Assembly: GCF_003217475.1 (NCBI RefSeq) | Contig: NZ_QJSP01000001.1 | Coordinates: 434,001-498,000 of the forward strand | DNA from: Williamsia limnetica | GTDB lineage: Bacteria > Actinomycetota > Actinomycetes > Mycobacteriales > Mycobacteriaceae | Direction of reading: 5' to 3' | DNA length: 64,000 bases | In this document: positions 1 to 8,449 of the stretch, one piece after another | How positions within the stretch are numbered: position 1 is the stretch's first letter | Layout: every line of letters begins with the position of its first letter | Notes under the pieces: model-generated | The model's input: the letters and a program-made list of their open reading frames with translations, nothing else | Databases searched by the model: none | What the model was told of the DNA's origin: nothing | Program-made: the position numbers and the translations under genes

Positions 1-2038
1 ATCCGATGGTGGGCGGATCCATCTGGACTCGGATCGGCGCGGATTCGTGCTGCGCATTGCGCGCGACCTGCGCGGCGTGCAGTGCGGCGGCCAATTCGCG
101 TCCCTGAGCGCGGCTGCAGCGCAGCAGGATCCGCTGCGGATCGGACACCTCGTCGCGATTGAGCCCGGAAGGCAGCCTGACGCCGGGTGGTAATTCGACG
201 GGGCCCAGCAGTTCCCCGCCCGCGGGCAGTTCCACTGTTTCAGCGAAAGCGAGGATCGCCGGACCCTCGCCATCGATGGACGCCATCGTCACCGCAGGCG
301 GAAACGCCAATTCTGTCCGCTGAGACAGTTCCTGCTCTGCGAACCCGACGGGGTCCCAGCGGATCACGGCCTGGACGGGCGCGAGTCCCGCATCGGCGAC
401 GATGACGAGCGCGCCGCCGTCACCGTGTGGGCGTACGAGCAGCCCGGCCGAGAGCCAACGCCGGACAGCTTCTTCGCCGGCCCGGAGTTCGGGACGGTCG
501 AGTTGAGCCCAGGTGTCGAGCAGAATCACAGCGCCATAGCCACCGTCGGCGACCGGCTCAGCGCCGGGAGTCGACACCACCACTCGCGCCCCACCTTCGA
601 CCGCGTCGACGATCTTGTCGCCGCCTGAGGTCAAGACCGGAACTCCGGGGAAAGCACGTCCCAATTCTTCGGCGGTGCGACGGGCACCGGTCGTCAACGC
701 ACGCACCTTGGTGAATCCGCACTCCGCACAACGGAAGTTCGCTTCAGGGTGTCCGCACCAGCGGCAACTCAGCGAGCCGACCGAACCCGCGTGGGCGCCG
801 CCGGCGGCACCGGGCCCATCCGCCTGCATCGGACCGTGACAGCGCCGACACCGAACCTGTGCGCGACAACGCTCGCACGCCAGTGACGGTAGGTACCCCC
901 TCCGGGGGACGCTGAACAGCACCGGCGCGTCCGCAGCGATCGCAGCGCGGGCGGCATCGAACGCGACGGCCGGGATCCGCGCTGATCGGGCGAGTGGGTC
1001 ACGGGTGATCCGGTTGTCTTCATCGGACAAGGCCTGGACCCTCGGGGTGCGCTTCCGGACCGTGGCGCGTGCACCGGTGAGGTCGTGTGCCCACCCCGCG
1101 TTGACCAGGGCTTGGGTCTGCGCTGTGCGCGCCGCGCCGGCCAGCACGAGAGCGCAGGTCTCGGAGTGTGAACGCATCACCGCGACCTCGCGGGTGTGCG
1201 GATAGGGCGCCCGGGGTTCGCAGAGGCTGTCGTCGCCGTCGTCCCAGACGACGATGAGACCGAGGTCGGGCACCGGCGCGAACGCGGCGCTGCGTGTGCC
1301 GATCACCACCGACGCCTGCCCCCGGAGAGCACGTAACCAGCGTCGATAACGCGCCGATGGACCCAGCCCCGCAGACAGCGACACCACCCGGTCGCCGAGC
1401 AGCGGTTCGCAGGCCGCCTCCAACCGGACCAGGTCTCGCTGGTCGGGGACGACGACGATCGCGGAACGCCCGTTGACGACGGTGTGACACGCGAGTTCCG
1501 CCAGCCGGGCCGGCCAGTCCTCTCCTGGCAGCACCTGCCAGGCAGCTCGGGCAGCTTTGCCTTCCGCAATCGCGGCAAGAAACGAATCGGAGTGCTGATA
1601 TACCGCCCAGGCGTCCAGATCGACCGTCGGAGGCTTGGGGGTACCGGGCGGTGGACCGACCACCTGCTCGGTCCGGGCGTGGCGGGCGGGTATCGCCAGT
1701 CGCAGCACGTCCGTCATCGTCCCCGCGTAGCGATCGGCGACAGCGCGCGCCAGCACGGCCAACTCAGGGGTCAGGACCGGTTCCGCGGAGATCACGCGCT
1801 CGAGCCAGCCGAGTTTGCCCGGGTGATCGCTGGCCTCGATGCGCTCGAGAATGAACCCGTCGACGAGTCGTCCCGAGAACCGGACCCGCACCCGGACACC
1901 CGGCTGTGCATCCAGATGCTGATCCGTCTGCACCTGGTAGTCGAACGGACGATCCAGATGAGCAAGCCCGAGTACTGGGAGAACCCGGGCGATCGGCAAC
2001 TGCGGCGCGAGTTCGCGCCCCTGCTTGACTGCGCTCAT
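1..2038 (-). CDS. priA: Primosomal protein N' (PriA), 3' end cut by window edge
   Basis: Replication-restart protein. The reading frame starts at the ATG at 2038 (MSAVKQGREF) and runs open to base 1, giving about 679 residues, close to the full family length, so the stop should lie just outside. Around residues 380-450 there are eight cysteines in CxxC pairs (CERC, CRRC, CRWC, CAEC), the two zinc sites typical of PriA. The helicase core looks degenerate: no GKT-type Walker A is visible, and the place where a DEEH box is expected reads VVWDDGDDS. Actinobacterial PriA proteins are known to lack helicase motifs, so a structural loader role without ATPase is inferred. It lies 24 bp downstream of metK in the same direction. 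Confidence 0.9.
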   Translation of the reverse strand, partial: MSAVKQGRELAPQLPIARVLPVLGLAHLDRPFDYQVQTDQHLDAQPGVRVRVRFSGRLVDGFILERIEASDHPGKLGWLERVISAEPVLTPELAVLARAVADRYAGTMTDVLRLAIPARHARTEQVVGPPPGTPKPPTVDLDAWAVYQHSDSFLAAIAEGKAARAAWQVLPGEDWPARLAELACHTVVNGRSAIVVVPDQRDLVRLEAACEPLLGDRVVSLSAGLGPSARYRRWLRALRGQASVVIGTRSAAFAPVPDLGLIVVWDDGDDSLCEPRAPYPHTREVAVMRSHSETCALVLAGAARTAQTQALVNAGWAHDLTGARATVRKRTPRVQALSDEDNRITRDPLARSARIPAVAFDAARAAIAADAPVLFSVPRRGYLPSLACERCRAQVRCRRCHGPMQADGPGAAGGAHAGSVGSLSCRWCGHPEANFRCAECGFTKVRALTTGARRTAEELGRAFPGVPVLTSGGDKIVDAVEGGARVVVSTPGAEPVADGGYGAVILLDTWAQLDRPELRAGEEAVRRWLSAGLLVRPHGDGGALVIVADAGLAPVQAVIRWDPVGFAEQELSQRTELAFPPAVTMASIDGEGPAILAFAETVELPAGGELLGPVELPPGVRLPSGLNRDEVSDPQRILLRCSRAQGRELAAALHAAQVARNAQHESAPIRVQMDPPTIG

Positions 2039-2062
2039 GCCGCGGCGTTTACGCCACGGCGC

Positions 2063-3271
2063 TCACAGGCCGGCAGCGGCCTTCAGCTTCTCGGCGCGGT
2101 CGGTGTGCTCCCAGGGCAGGTCGATGTCGGTACGGCCGAAGTGGCCATAGGCCGCAGTCGGGGCGTAGATCGGCCGCAGCAGGTCCAGGTCACGGATGAT
2201 GGCGCCCGGACGCAAATCGAACACCTCGGTGATCGCCGACTGGATCTTGGCGCGATCGACGTGCTCGGTGCCGAAGGTCTCGACGAACAGCCCGACGGGA
2301 GCAGCTTTACCGATGGCGTACGCGACCTGCACCTCGATGCGGTCGGCCAGCCCTGCGGCGATGGCTGTCTTGGCAACCCAGCGCATCGCATAGGCGGCGC
2401 TGCGGTCGACCTTCGACGGATCCTTGCCCGAGAACGCACCCCCACCGTGACGGGCCATGCCGCCGTAGGTGTCCACGATGATCTTGCGACCGGTCAGTCC
2501 GGCGTCGCCCATCGGACCGCCGAGGACGAACTTGCCCGTCGGGTTGACCAGCAGTCGCACGTCGTTGGTGTCGAGGGTGGGAAGGTTCAGATCGTTGAAC
2601 ACCGACTCGAGGACCTGGTTACGGATGTCGGGCGTGAGGAGGTTTTCCAGATCGATGTCAGCGGCGTGCTGGGTGGACACGACGACCGTATCGAGCCGCA
2701 CCGGCTTGTCGTCGATGTATTCGATGGTGACCTGGGTCTTACCGTCCGGCCGCAGATACGGCAGCACCCCGGTCTTGCGCACCTCGGTCAGGCGCCGGGC
2801 GAGGCGATGGGCCAGCGCGATCGGCACCGGCATGTACTCGGGGGTCTCGTTGGTGGCGTAACCGAACATCAGCCCCTGGTCACCGGCACCCTGCCGTGCG
2901 ATCTCGTCTTCGGTGATGCCCTCGACACGGGACTCGTAGGCGTTGTCCACGCCCTGTGCGATCTCCGGCGACTGCGCACCGATCGCGATGTTGACGCCAC
3001 AGGAGTTGCCGTCGAAACCCTTGGCCGACGAGTCGTAGCCGATCTCGAGAACCTTCTCGCGCACGATCTTGGGGATGTCCGCCCAGGCGGTGGTGTTCAC
3101 CTCGCCGGCAACATGGACCTGACCGGTGGTCACCAGGGTCTCCACCGCAACCCGGGCACGTGGGTCGTCGGTGAGCAGCGCATCCAGGATGGAGTCGCTG
3201 ATCGCGTCACAGATCTTGTCGGGGTGGCCTTCTGTGACGGACTCGCTGGTGAACAAACGGGAATCGGTCAT
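2063..3271 (-). CDS. metK: S-adenosylmethionine synthetase (MetK)
   Basis: Makes S-adenosylmethionine from methionine and ATP in the cytoplasm. The product is 402 residues, the normal length. Visible signatures are EGHPDK near residue 14, the nucleotide-binding GAGDQG at 128-133, and the glycine-rich GGGAFSGKD in the C-terminal half. An in-frame extension upstream exists, but the ATG at 3271 ([11 protein letters not shown]) follows GAGAGGAAAT at proper spacing and matches the family N-terminus. It sits between coaBC and priA. The 80 bp leader is too short for a SAM riboswitch and I see none. Confidence 0.97.
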   Translation of the reverse strand: MTDSRLFTSESVTEGHPDKICDAISDSILDALLTDDPRARVAVETLVTTGQVHVAGEVNTTAWADIPKIVREKVLEIGYDSSAKGFDGNSCGVNIAIGAQSPEIAQGVDNAYESRVEGITEDEIARQGAGDQGLMFGYATNETPEYMPVPIALAHRLARRLTEVRKTGVLPYLRPDGKTQVTIEYIDDKPVRLDTVVVSTQHAADIDLENLLTPDIRNQVLESVFNDLNLPTLDTNDVRLLVNPTGKFVLGGPMGDAGLTGRKIIVDTYGGMARHGGGAFSGKDPSKVDRSAAYAMRWVAKTAIAAGLADRIEVQVAYAIGKAAPVGLFVETFGTEHVDRAKIQSAITEVFDLRPGAIIRDLDLLRPIYAPTAAYGHFGRTDIDLPWEHTDRAEKLKAAAGL

Positions 3272-3351
3272 GGATTTCCTCTCGGAACGGTTGTCCTGGC
3301 GGCACGGTGCGCGAAAACCCGCGGACCTCAAATTACACAGTGGTGAAGGTG

Positions 3352-4629
3352 TCAGTTACATCGACCATCTGTGCCCCCACCATCTGGGCGCAGAACGGTG
3401 ATCGCGTCAAGTATTCGACTCGCCATGAGTGTTTTGGAGCCGAGCGGCAGTGCCGTCTCGTCACCGCCGGCGGCGAGTATCCAGCCGGTGTTGTGGTCCA
3501 TTCCGAATGCCTTACCGTCCCCGACGGCATTGACGACCAACAGGTCGCAACCCTTACGGGCGAGCTTTGCGCGGCCGTGGTCCAGTACCCCGTGATGCTC
3601 GTCGCCGGTCTCCGCGGCGAAACCGACAATCGAGGTCGTGTCGGGTATCTCCCCGGCGCGGCGGGCCCTCACCAGGCCGGCCAGGATGTCCGGGTTGGTG
3701 GTCAATTCGATGGGAGCGGGTCCCTTGTCGGACTTCTTGATCTTGGCACCGGACAAGTGCACCGGACGGAAGTCGGCGACCGCGGCGGCCATGATCACCA
3801 CGTCGGTCTCCGGAGCACGCTTGCTGATCTCCTCCGACAGCTGCGCCGCGGTGGCGATCCTGATCACCTCGACACCGGCTGGATCGGCAAGGTCTGCGGT
3901 GGCACCGGCGACGAGGGTCACCTGGGCGCCGCGCTGGGCGGCCGCACGGGCGAGTGCATAACCCTGCTTGCCGGAACTACGGTTGCCCAGGTAGCGGACA
4001 GGGTCGAGCGGTTCGCGGGTCCCGCCTGCGCTGATCAAGAACTTGAGACCTACCAGGTCGTACGGGAGTGCCTCCGGCCGTTCCAGCAGCACATCGCCGA
4101 GAAGCGCTATTTCCTGCGGCTCAGGAAGCCTGCCGGCCCCGGTGTCCGCGCCGGTCAGCCGCCCCGACGCGGGGGTGAGAACAGTGGCGCCGTGCTCGCG
4201 CAGCAGCGCCACATTCGCCTGAGTTGCTGGGTGCTCCCACATTTCCGTGTGCATCGCCGGTACGTACACGACCGGACAGCGAGCGGTGAGCAGTGTGGAG
4301 GTCAACAGATCGTCGGCTCGTCCGCCGGCCGCGCGGGCCATCAGATCGGCAGTCGCGGGTGCTATCAGGACGAGGTCCGCCTCTTGTCCGAGGCGCACGT
4401 GTGGAACCAGTGGCACATCATCGAACACAGCGGTGCTGACCGGGTTGCCACTGAGGGCCTCGAACGTGGCGGCGCCGACGAATTTCAGCGCCGCCTCGGT
4501 CGGGATCACCCGGACATGGTGGCCGGACTCGGTGAAATGCCTGATCACCGAGGCGACCTTGTACGCGGCTATCCCGCCACCGACTCCGATGACGATGTTC
4601 TTACGCGTAGTACTGACCTTCTCGCCCAC
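3352..4629 (-). CDS. coaBC: Phosphopantothenoylcysteine decarboxylase/synthetase (CoaBC)
   Basis: Bifunctional flavoprotein of coenzyme A synthesis that joins 4'-phosphopantothenate to cysteine and decarboxylates the product. The N-terminal CoaC domain (about 1-190) shows [10 protein letters not shown], the candidate catalytic His77 (VPHVRLG) and PAMHTEMW. The C-terminal CoaB domain carries the nucleotide-binding [12 protein letters not shown] stretch. The frame is open well upstream, but the GTG at 4629 ([10 protein letters not shown]) fits the family and is preceded by GGCGAGAG. The product is 425 residues, normal for actinobacteria. The gene starts 31 bp after rpoZ, so it is probably cotranscribed with gmk-rpoZ. 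Confidence 0.95.
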   Translation of the reverse strand: MGEKVSTTRKNIVIGVGGGIAAYKVASVIRHFTESGHHVRVIPTEAALKFVGAATFEALSGNPVSTAVFDDVPLVPHVRLGQEADLVLIAPATADLMARAAGGRADDLLTSTLLTARCPVVYVPAMHTEMWEHPATQANVALLREHGATVLTPASGRLTGADTGAGRLPEPQEIALLGDVLLERPEALPYDLVGLKFLISAGGTREPLDPVRYLGNRSSGKQGYALARAAAQRGAQVTLVAGATADLADPAGVEVIRIATAAQLSEEISKRAPETDVVIMAAAVADFRPVHLSGAKIKKSDKGPAPIELTTNPDILAGLVRARRAGEIPDTTSIVGFAAETGDEHHGVLDHGRAKLARKGCDLLVVNAVGDGKAFGMDHNTGWILAAGGDETALPLGSKTLMASRILDAITVLRPDGGGTDGRCN

Positions 4630-4660
4630 GAACTCTCGCCTTCGCCGAACTGCGGTGGAA

Positions 4661-4963
4661 TTACTCGCCTTCGGTGTGCTCGAGCAGGTCGGCGTGGATT
4701 TCGCGCATGGCGATCGACAGCGGCTTTTCCTGCAGGCCGGGCTCGACCAGCGGTCCGACGTACTCGAGGATCCCGTCGCCGAGCTGGTTGTAGTAATCGT
4801 TGATCTGACGTGCCCGCTTGGCCGCGAAGATGACCAATGCGTACTTCGAAGAAGCGCGTTCCAGCAGCTCATCGATCGGCGGGTTCGTGATGCCCAGCGG
4901 TGTGTCGTACGCAGTCGCGTCGACCTCGCCGATGAACTCGTCCTGTTGGGTCAAGCTGCTCAC
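4661..4963 (-). CDS. rpoZ: RNA polymerase omega subunit (RpoZ)
   Basis: Small accessory subunit that helps beta-prime fold and assemble into RNA polymerase. The product is 100 residues with the omega core [13 protein letters not shown] followed by [17 protein letters not shown] at 39-55 and a C-terminal [11 protein letters not shown] helix. The mildly extended N-terminus is usual for mycobacterial omega. It starts 7 bp downstream of gmk and precedes coaBC, the conserved gmk-rpoZ-coaBC arrangement. Confidence 0.97.
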   Translation of the reverse strand: MSSLTQQDEFIGEVDATAYDTPLGITNPPIDELLERASSKYALVIFAAKRARQINDYYNQLGDGILEYVGPLVEPGLQEKPLSIAMREIHADLLEHTEGE

Positions 4964-4970
4964 AATTCTC

Positions 4971-5561
4971 CTACGAATTATTCAAACGGGATTCAACCAG
5001 CAAGGATAGCAACTTTTGGGCGACCGAGTCGACTTCGTCGTTCACGATGACGTGATCGAACTCATCCGCACTGTCCAGTTCAGCGCGTGCGGTCTCCAAT
5101 CGGCGCTTGATGACCTCGTCGCTTTCGGTACCCCGCCCGCGTAACCGGGAAACCAGAACGTCCCAGCTCGGAGGCGCGAGGAAGACCGTCACGGCCTCTG
5201 GTACGGCCTGGCGAATATTGCGCGCACCGGCCAGATCGACCTCGACCAGAGTGGGTCTGCCCTGTTCCATCGCGTCGAAAACCGGGCGCGCCGGTGTGCC
5301 CGACCGCTGCAGTCCACCGTGGATTTCCGCCCACTCGAGCAGTTCACCGGCCTCGATCAGCCGGTCGAACTCCTGCGGCCCGACGAAGAGGTAGTCACGT
5401 CCATCGACTTCTCCGGCCCGTGGATCCCGGGTCGTCGCGGACACACTGAACATGAGGTCGGGTAAAAGTTCATGAAGCCGTCGGACAACACTCGACTTGC
5501 CGACAGCAGAAGGGCCGGCCAAAACCAGCAGCCGGCCCCTCTGTCGTTGATCTTGGCTCAC
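4971..5561 (-). CDS. gmk: Guanylate kinase (Gmk)
   Basis: Phosphorylates GMP to GDP with ATP. It has 196 residues. The P-loop GPSAVGKSS is at 16-24, followed by the GMP-binding segment ([22 protein letters not shown]) and a C-terminal lid region containing [17 protein letters not shown]. It begins 12 bp downstream of mihF and is followed after 7 bp by rpoZ. The mihF-gmk-rpoZ order is the conserved mycobacterial arrangement. Confidence 0.97.
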   Translation of the reverse strand: MSQDQRQRGRLLVLAGPSAVGKSSVVRRLHELLPDLMFSVSATTRDPRAGEVDGRDYLFVGPQEFDRLIEAGELLEWAEIHGGLQRSGTPARPVFDAMEQGRPTLVEVDLAGARNIRQAVPEAVTVFLAPPSWDVLVSRLRGRGTESDEVIKRRLETARAELDSADEFDHVIVNDEVDSVAQKLLSLLVESRLNNS

Positions 5562-5573
5562 GTATGCGAGCGA

Positions 5574-5891
5574 TCAGGCAAAGTCGAACTTGGCCAGCAG
5601 GGCTTTCTTCTGGCGATCACCCAGGCCGCGCAGGCGGCGGGTCGGGGCGATTTCGAGTTCGGTCATGATTTCCTGCGCCTTGACCTTGCCAACCTTCGGC
5701 AGGGCCTCGAGCAGGGCCGACACCTTCATCTTGCCCAGGATCTCATCGTTCTCGGCATCCTTGAGAACTTGCTGCAGATCGGTGCCGCCTCGCTTCAGGC
5801 GCTCCTTGAGCTCCGCCCGGGCCCGGCGAGCGGCAGCTGCCTTCTCCAAGGCAGCTGCACGCTGCTCGTCCGTCAACTGGGGAAGGGCCAC
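5574..5891 (-). CDS. mihF: Actinobacterial integration host factor (MihF-type)
   Basis: Nucleoid-associated DNA-binding protein of the actinobacteria-specific mIHF family, unrelated to E. coli IhfAB. It has 105 residues: a basic, Ala/Arg-rich N-terminal helix (TDEQRAAALEKAAAARRAR) followed by a helix-two-turn-helix-like part (LLEALPKVGKVKAQEIM) that resembles DNA-binding HhH modules. Mycobacterial mIHF is essential and was first known as a co-factor for mycobacteriophage L5 integration. It is first in the mihF-gmk-rpoZ-coaBC-metK run, with a 559 bp gene-free region upstream that presumably holds its promoter. Confidence 0.95.
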   Translation of the reverse strand: MALPQLTDEQRAAALEKAAAARRARAELKERLKRGGTDLQQVLKDAENDEILGKMKVSALLEALPKVGKVKAQEIMTELEIAPTRRLRGLGDRQKKALLAKFDFA

Positions 5892-6450
5892 GGTTCCTCC
5901 GATTCGTCTGTGTGTTCAATGCCCCGTCACCGGTGGTGCCGGGGCGGCTGCTCCTGTGTGGGGCAGCGAATGCGACCGTACCCACGTGAGCAGGGATTTG
6001 CGACCCCCACCCCGGCATTCCCCCACGAAAACCGGTGTTGTAAGCCTTTCGAACAAGCTGGCGCACACTCGTGCGCACGGATCGGGAATTTTTGGGTTTT
6101 GATTCTTCGCAGATCCCAAACACGCTGGCCGACAGGCTATTTCGAACGACCATTCGCCAAAGTGCGTGGACATGACATAGGTCACATCGCCGATACGCCT
6201 GTGACGGGTGTTCCGCAACGGGATTTTTCTGAGATTTTTGGCTGTACGCGCGTGTCGGCGGCGCTCGTGACCTGCGCGGAGGCGTCTTCGCGAGCGTCGC
6301 ACACTGCGCGCGAGCCATCCCGGAGACGATGCGACGCAGAGCTCGGCCACCGACTCTCACGGACGGACCCGCTTGGTGTTAGATGACGGACGCGAAGCAA
6401 TTCGCACGGCGAACCAATGCCGGGGCGGACCACTTCAGACGAGGGCGGAG
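5892..6450. other. Gene-free divergent intergenic region
   Basis: This 559 bp stretch separates mihF (minus) from the alpha/beta hydrolase gene (plus), so it should carry both promoters. It is more AT-rich than its surroundings between about 6040 and 6240. Visible small structures are GCGCAC-N4-GTGCGC at 6061-6076, TTTGGG/CCCAAA at 6091-6096 and 6115-6120, a CRP-like CATGA-N6-TCACA at 6171-6186, and GTCACA/TGTGAC at 6181-6186 and 6200-6205. Short frames through here lack a plausible start and any family resemblance, so I call no gene. Confidence 0.6.
6171..6186. promoter_or_regulatory. Possible CRP/Cmr-type operator
   Basis: CATGACATAGGTCACA has one perfect TCACA half site and the right six-base spacer, but the left half (CATGA) matches TGTGA at only three of five positions. 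It lies about 280 bp upstream of mihF and 265 bp upstream of the hydrolase start. Weak candidate only. Confidence 0.25.
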
Positions 6451-7602
6451 ATGATGACGGGGACAACGATCGAGTCCGACGAGGCACCCGATTCCGGGTT
6501 CGGCGCCATCACCGGTCCGCGACGGGATCGACTGCGACAGCAGCTTGCCAATCTTCGGGCTCTGACCGTGGGTGACGGCATCCGATACGAGGTGCGGACC
6601 GAACACGTGGTCCTGCATTCGGAGCCACACCGGGAACTCCGACGCTACGGAGGGCTGAGCAGCCTTCTACGCGCACGCGAGATCGGCCGCGGGCCAGTGT
6701 TGCTGATACCGCCGCTGGCGGCTCCCGCGACCTGTTACGACCTCGGACCAGCACACTCGCTGGTCGGCCACCTGCTCCAGACCGGTCGGGTCCCTTACGT
6801 CGTGGACTACGGCGAGATCGGCCGCGCCGACCGGAACATGGGGTTCGAGGATTTCATCGACGACATCGTCCCGCAGGCCATCGATCGGGTGCTCGCCGAC
6901 TTCGGCGGTCCCGCAGGCACCGAGGTCGATGTCATCGCCTGGAGTCTCGGCGGAACCGTCAGCTTGTTGAGCCTCGCCGCACATCCCGAACTGCCGGTGC
7001 GATCGATCACCGCGGTCGGCACGCCACTCAATTACGCGTTGGTGCCGCCGTACCCCGTTGTTCGCACCATGACCGCGCCGACCAAGGGCCGCGCCATCAC
7101 CGCGGTGTTGAAACTGCTCGGCGGTATCCCGGCGCCGATGGTGCAGCTCGCCTACCGGGCGACCGCCTGGGAGCGCGAACTCAAGAAACCGTGGTTCATC
7201 CTCAACAACCTCGGCGAGACGGAGACCCTGGCGCGCATGGAGGTCGTCAACCGATTTCAGCGAACCTTCCCGGGGTACCCAGGTCGCCTCGTCGAGCAGA
7301 TGTGGGAACGGCTGATCTATCGCGACGAACTCGCCCGCGGAGTGGTGACGCTGGGGAATCGCAGTATCGATCTGACGTCGATCGCCGTGCCTATCCAGCT
7401 GTTCGGGAGTCATCGCGACGCCATCGTGCCGTGGCGCGCGGCCCAGCACGGCGTGGAGTTGTTCGGGTCTTCGCCGCAGGTGCATTTCACGACGGTCGAG
7501 ACAAGTCATCTGGGCCTGATAGCGGGACCGGACGCGGTCCGCGAAACCTGGCCACGCATCGACGGTTTCCTCGATGCGCTGCCGGCACCCACGGTCAGCT
7601 GA
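6451..7602 (+). CDS. PHA-synthase-like alpha/beta hydrolase
   Basis: Alpha/beta-hydrolase fold protein of the polyhydroxyalkanoate-synthase-like group, 383 residues. The nucleophile elbow reads AWSLGGT, with Ser as likely nucleophile in place of the Cys of true PHA synthases. An HRDAIVPW segment and a late ETSHLGL supply plausible Asp and His residues of the triad. No signal peptide is seen, so it is probably cytoplasmic. The frame is open from 6373, but the ATG at 6451 (or 6454) follows GAGGGCGGAG, a good ribosome binding site. Its 3' end overlaps the convergent pyrF by 8 bp. Substrate unknown: lipase, esterase or acyltransferase are all possible. Confidence 0.8.
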   Translation: MMTGTTIESDEAPDSGFGAITGPRRDRLRQQLANLRALTVGDGIRYEVRTEHVVLHSEPHRELRRYGGLSSLLRAREIGRGPVLLIPPLAAPATCYDLGPAHSLVGHLLQTGRVPYVVDYGEIGRADRNMGFEDFIDDIVPQAIDRVLADFGGPAGTEVDVIAWSLGGTVSLLSLAAHPELPVRSITAVGTPLNYALVPPYPVVRTMTAPTKGRAITAVLKLLGGIPAPMVQLAYRATAWERELKKPWFILNNLGETETLARMEVVNRFQRTFPGYPGRLVEQMWERLIYRDELARGVVTLGNRSIDLTSIAVPIQLFGSHRDAIVPWRAAQHGVELFGSSPQVHFTTVETSHLGLIAGPDAVRETWPRIDGFLDALPAPTVS

Positions 7603-8449
7603 GCGAACGTCCGAGCGAGGACTCGACCTCGTCGCGTGCCTGTTGATAGGCGGCTCGCAAGTGCTGTGGGTCGGGTCCGGACCGTAGGACCGCGCGGGAA
7701 CTGGCGGGCAGGAGCCACGACAGGTCGGAACCGCCGAACACGCCGCGCAGATCGTCGGCGCTCGCCCCTTGAGCTCCGAGGCCCGGCGCCAGGATGGGTC
7801 CGTTCAGACCGCTCAGGTCCAGTCCATGCTCCCGGGTCGCCCCGACGACCACGCCGAGTGTCGCCGAACCGTCGGTGTTCGCCGATGCCGCGGCATCGAT
7901 GATCCGCTGCGCGACGCTGACGCCGTCGCGGTGGGCCAGCTGAACCGGCGCGCCCTCCGGGTTGGAGGTACGGGCCAGCGCGAACACGCACCGCCCCGTC
8001 CTGCGGGCGAGATCGATGGCCGGTTCCAGCGAACCGAATCCGAGGTAAGGCGAGGCGGTGAGTGCATCCGAGGACATTGGCGACGCGGGATCGAGCCAGG
8101 CGCGACCATACGCTGCCATGGTCGAGCCGATGTCACCTCGTTTGGCGTCGGCGATCACGAGTGCGCCCTCGGCGCGGCATCCGGCTATCACTGATTCGAG
8201 CGCCGCGAACCCGGCCGACCCGAAGGATTCGAAGAACGCGACCTGAGGTTTGATCACCGACGCGACCGGTGCGAGAGCCTCGACGCAGATCTCGCCGAAC
8301 GCCCGCACGCCTGCCCCGCTGACGGGGAGTCCCCACTGCTCCAACAGTTCAGGGTGGGGGTCGATCCCCGCGCACAACCGGCCACGATCTGTCACCACCT
8401 CGCGGTAGCGAGACCGAAACGTCCGCGCCACACTCAGATCCACACTCAC
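7595..8449 (-). CDS. pyrF: Orotidine 5'-phosphate decarboxylase (PyrF)
   Basis: Converts OMP to UMP, the last step of de novo UMP synthesis. The product is 284 residues, the long type-2 form typical of actinobacteria. The catalytic DAKRGDIGST motif is at 101-110, with CAGIDPHPE near the N-terminus and the phosphate-binding LAPGLGAQG near residue 220. The GTG start at 8449 abuts the carB stop (TAG, 8450-8452), making it the last gene of the pyr operon. The 3' end overlaps the convergent hydrolase gene by 8 bp, which leaves no room for a terminator between them. Confidence 0.96.
   Translation of the reverse strand: MSVDLSVARTFRSRYREVVTDRGRLCAGIDPHPELLEQWGLPVSGAGVRAFGEICVEALAPVASVIKPQVAFFESFGSAGFAALESVIAGCRAEGALVIADAKRGDIGSTMAAYGRAWLDPASPMSSDALTASPYLGFGSLEPAIDLARRTGRCVFALARTSNPEGAPVQLAHRDGVSVAQRIIDAAASANTDGSATLGVVVGATREHGLDLSGLNGPILAPGLGAQGASADDLRGVFGGSDLSWLLPASSRAVLRSGPDPQHLRAAYQQARDEVESSLGRSLS

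Noticed and set aside
1484-3346. Long plus-strand open frame of about 620 codons opposite metK and priA
   Set aside because: It is antisense to two clear genes; in GC-rich DNA with biased third positions such mirror frames are common, and its translation resembles no family.
3272-3351. Possible SAM riboswitch ahead of metK
   Set aside because: The bases just upstream of the metK start (3272-3351) and the short gap to coaBC hold no recognisable aptamer core and are too short for known SAM riboswitch classes.
3307-4803. Plus-strand frame opposite coaBC and the start of rpoZ
   Set aside because: No family similarity by eye; the opposite strand carries full-length CoaBC with catalytic motifs.
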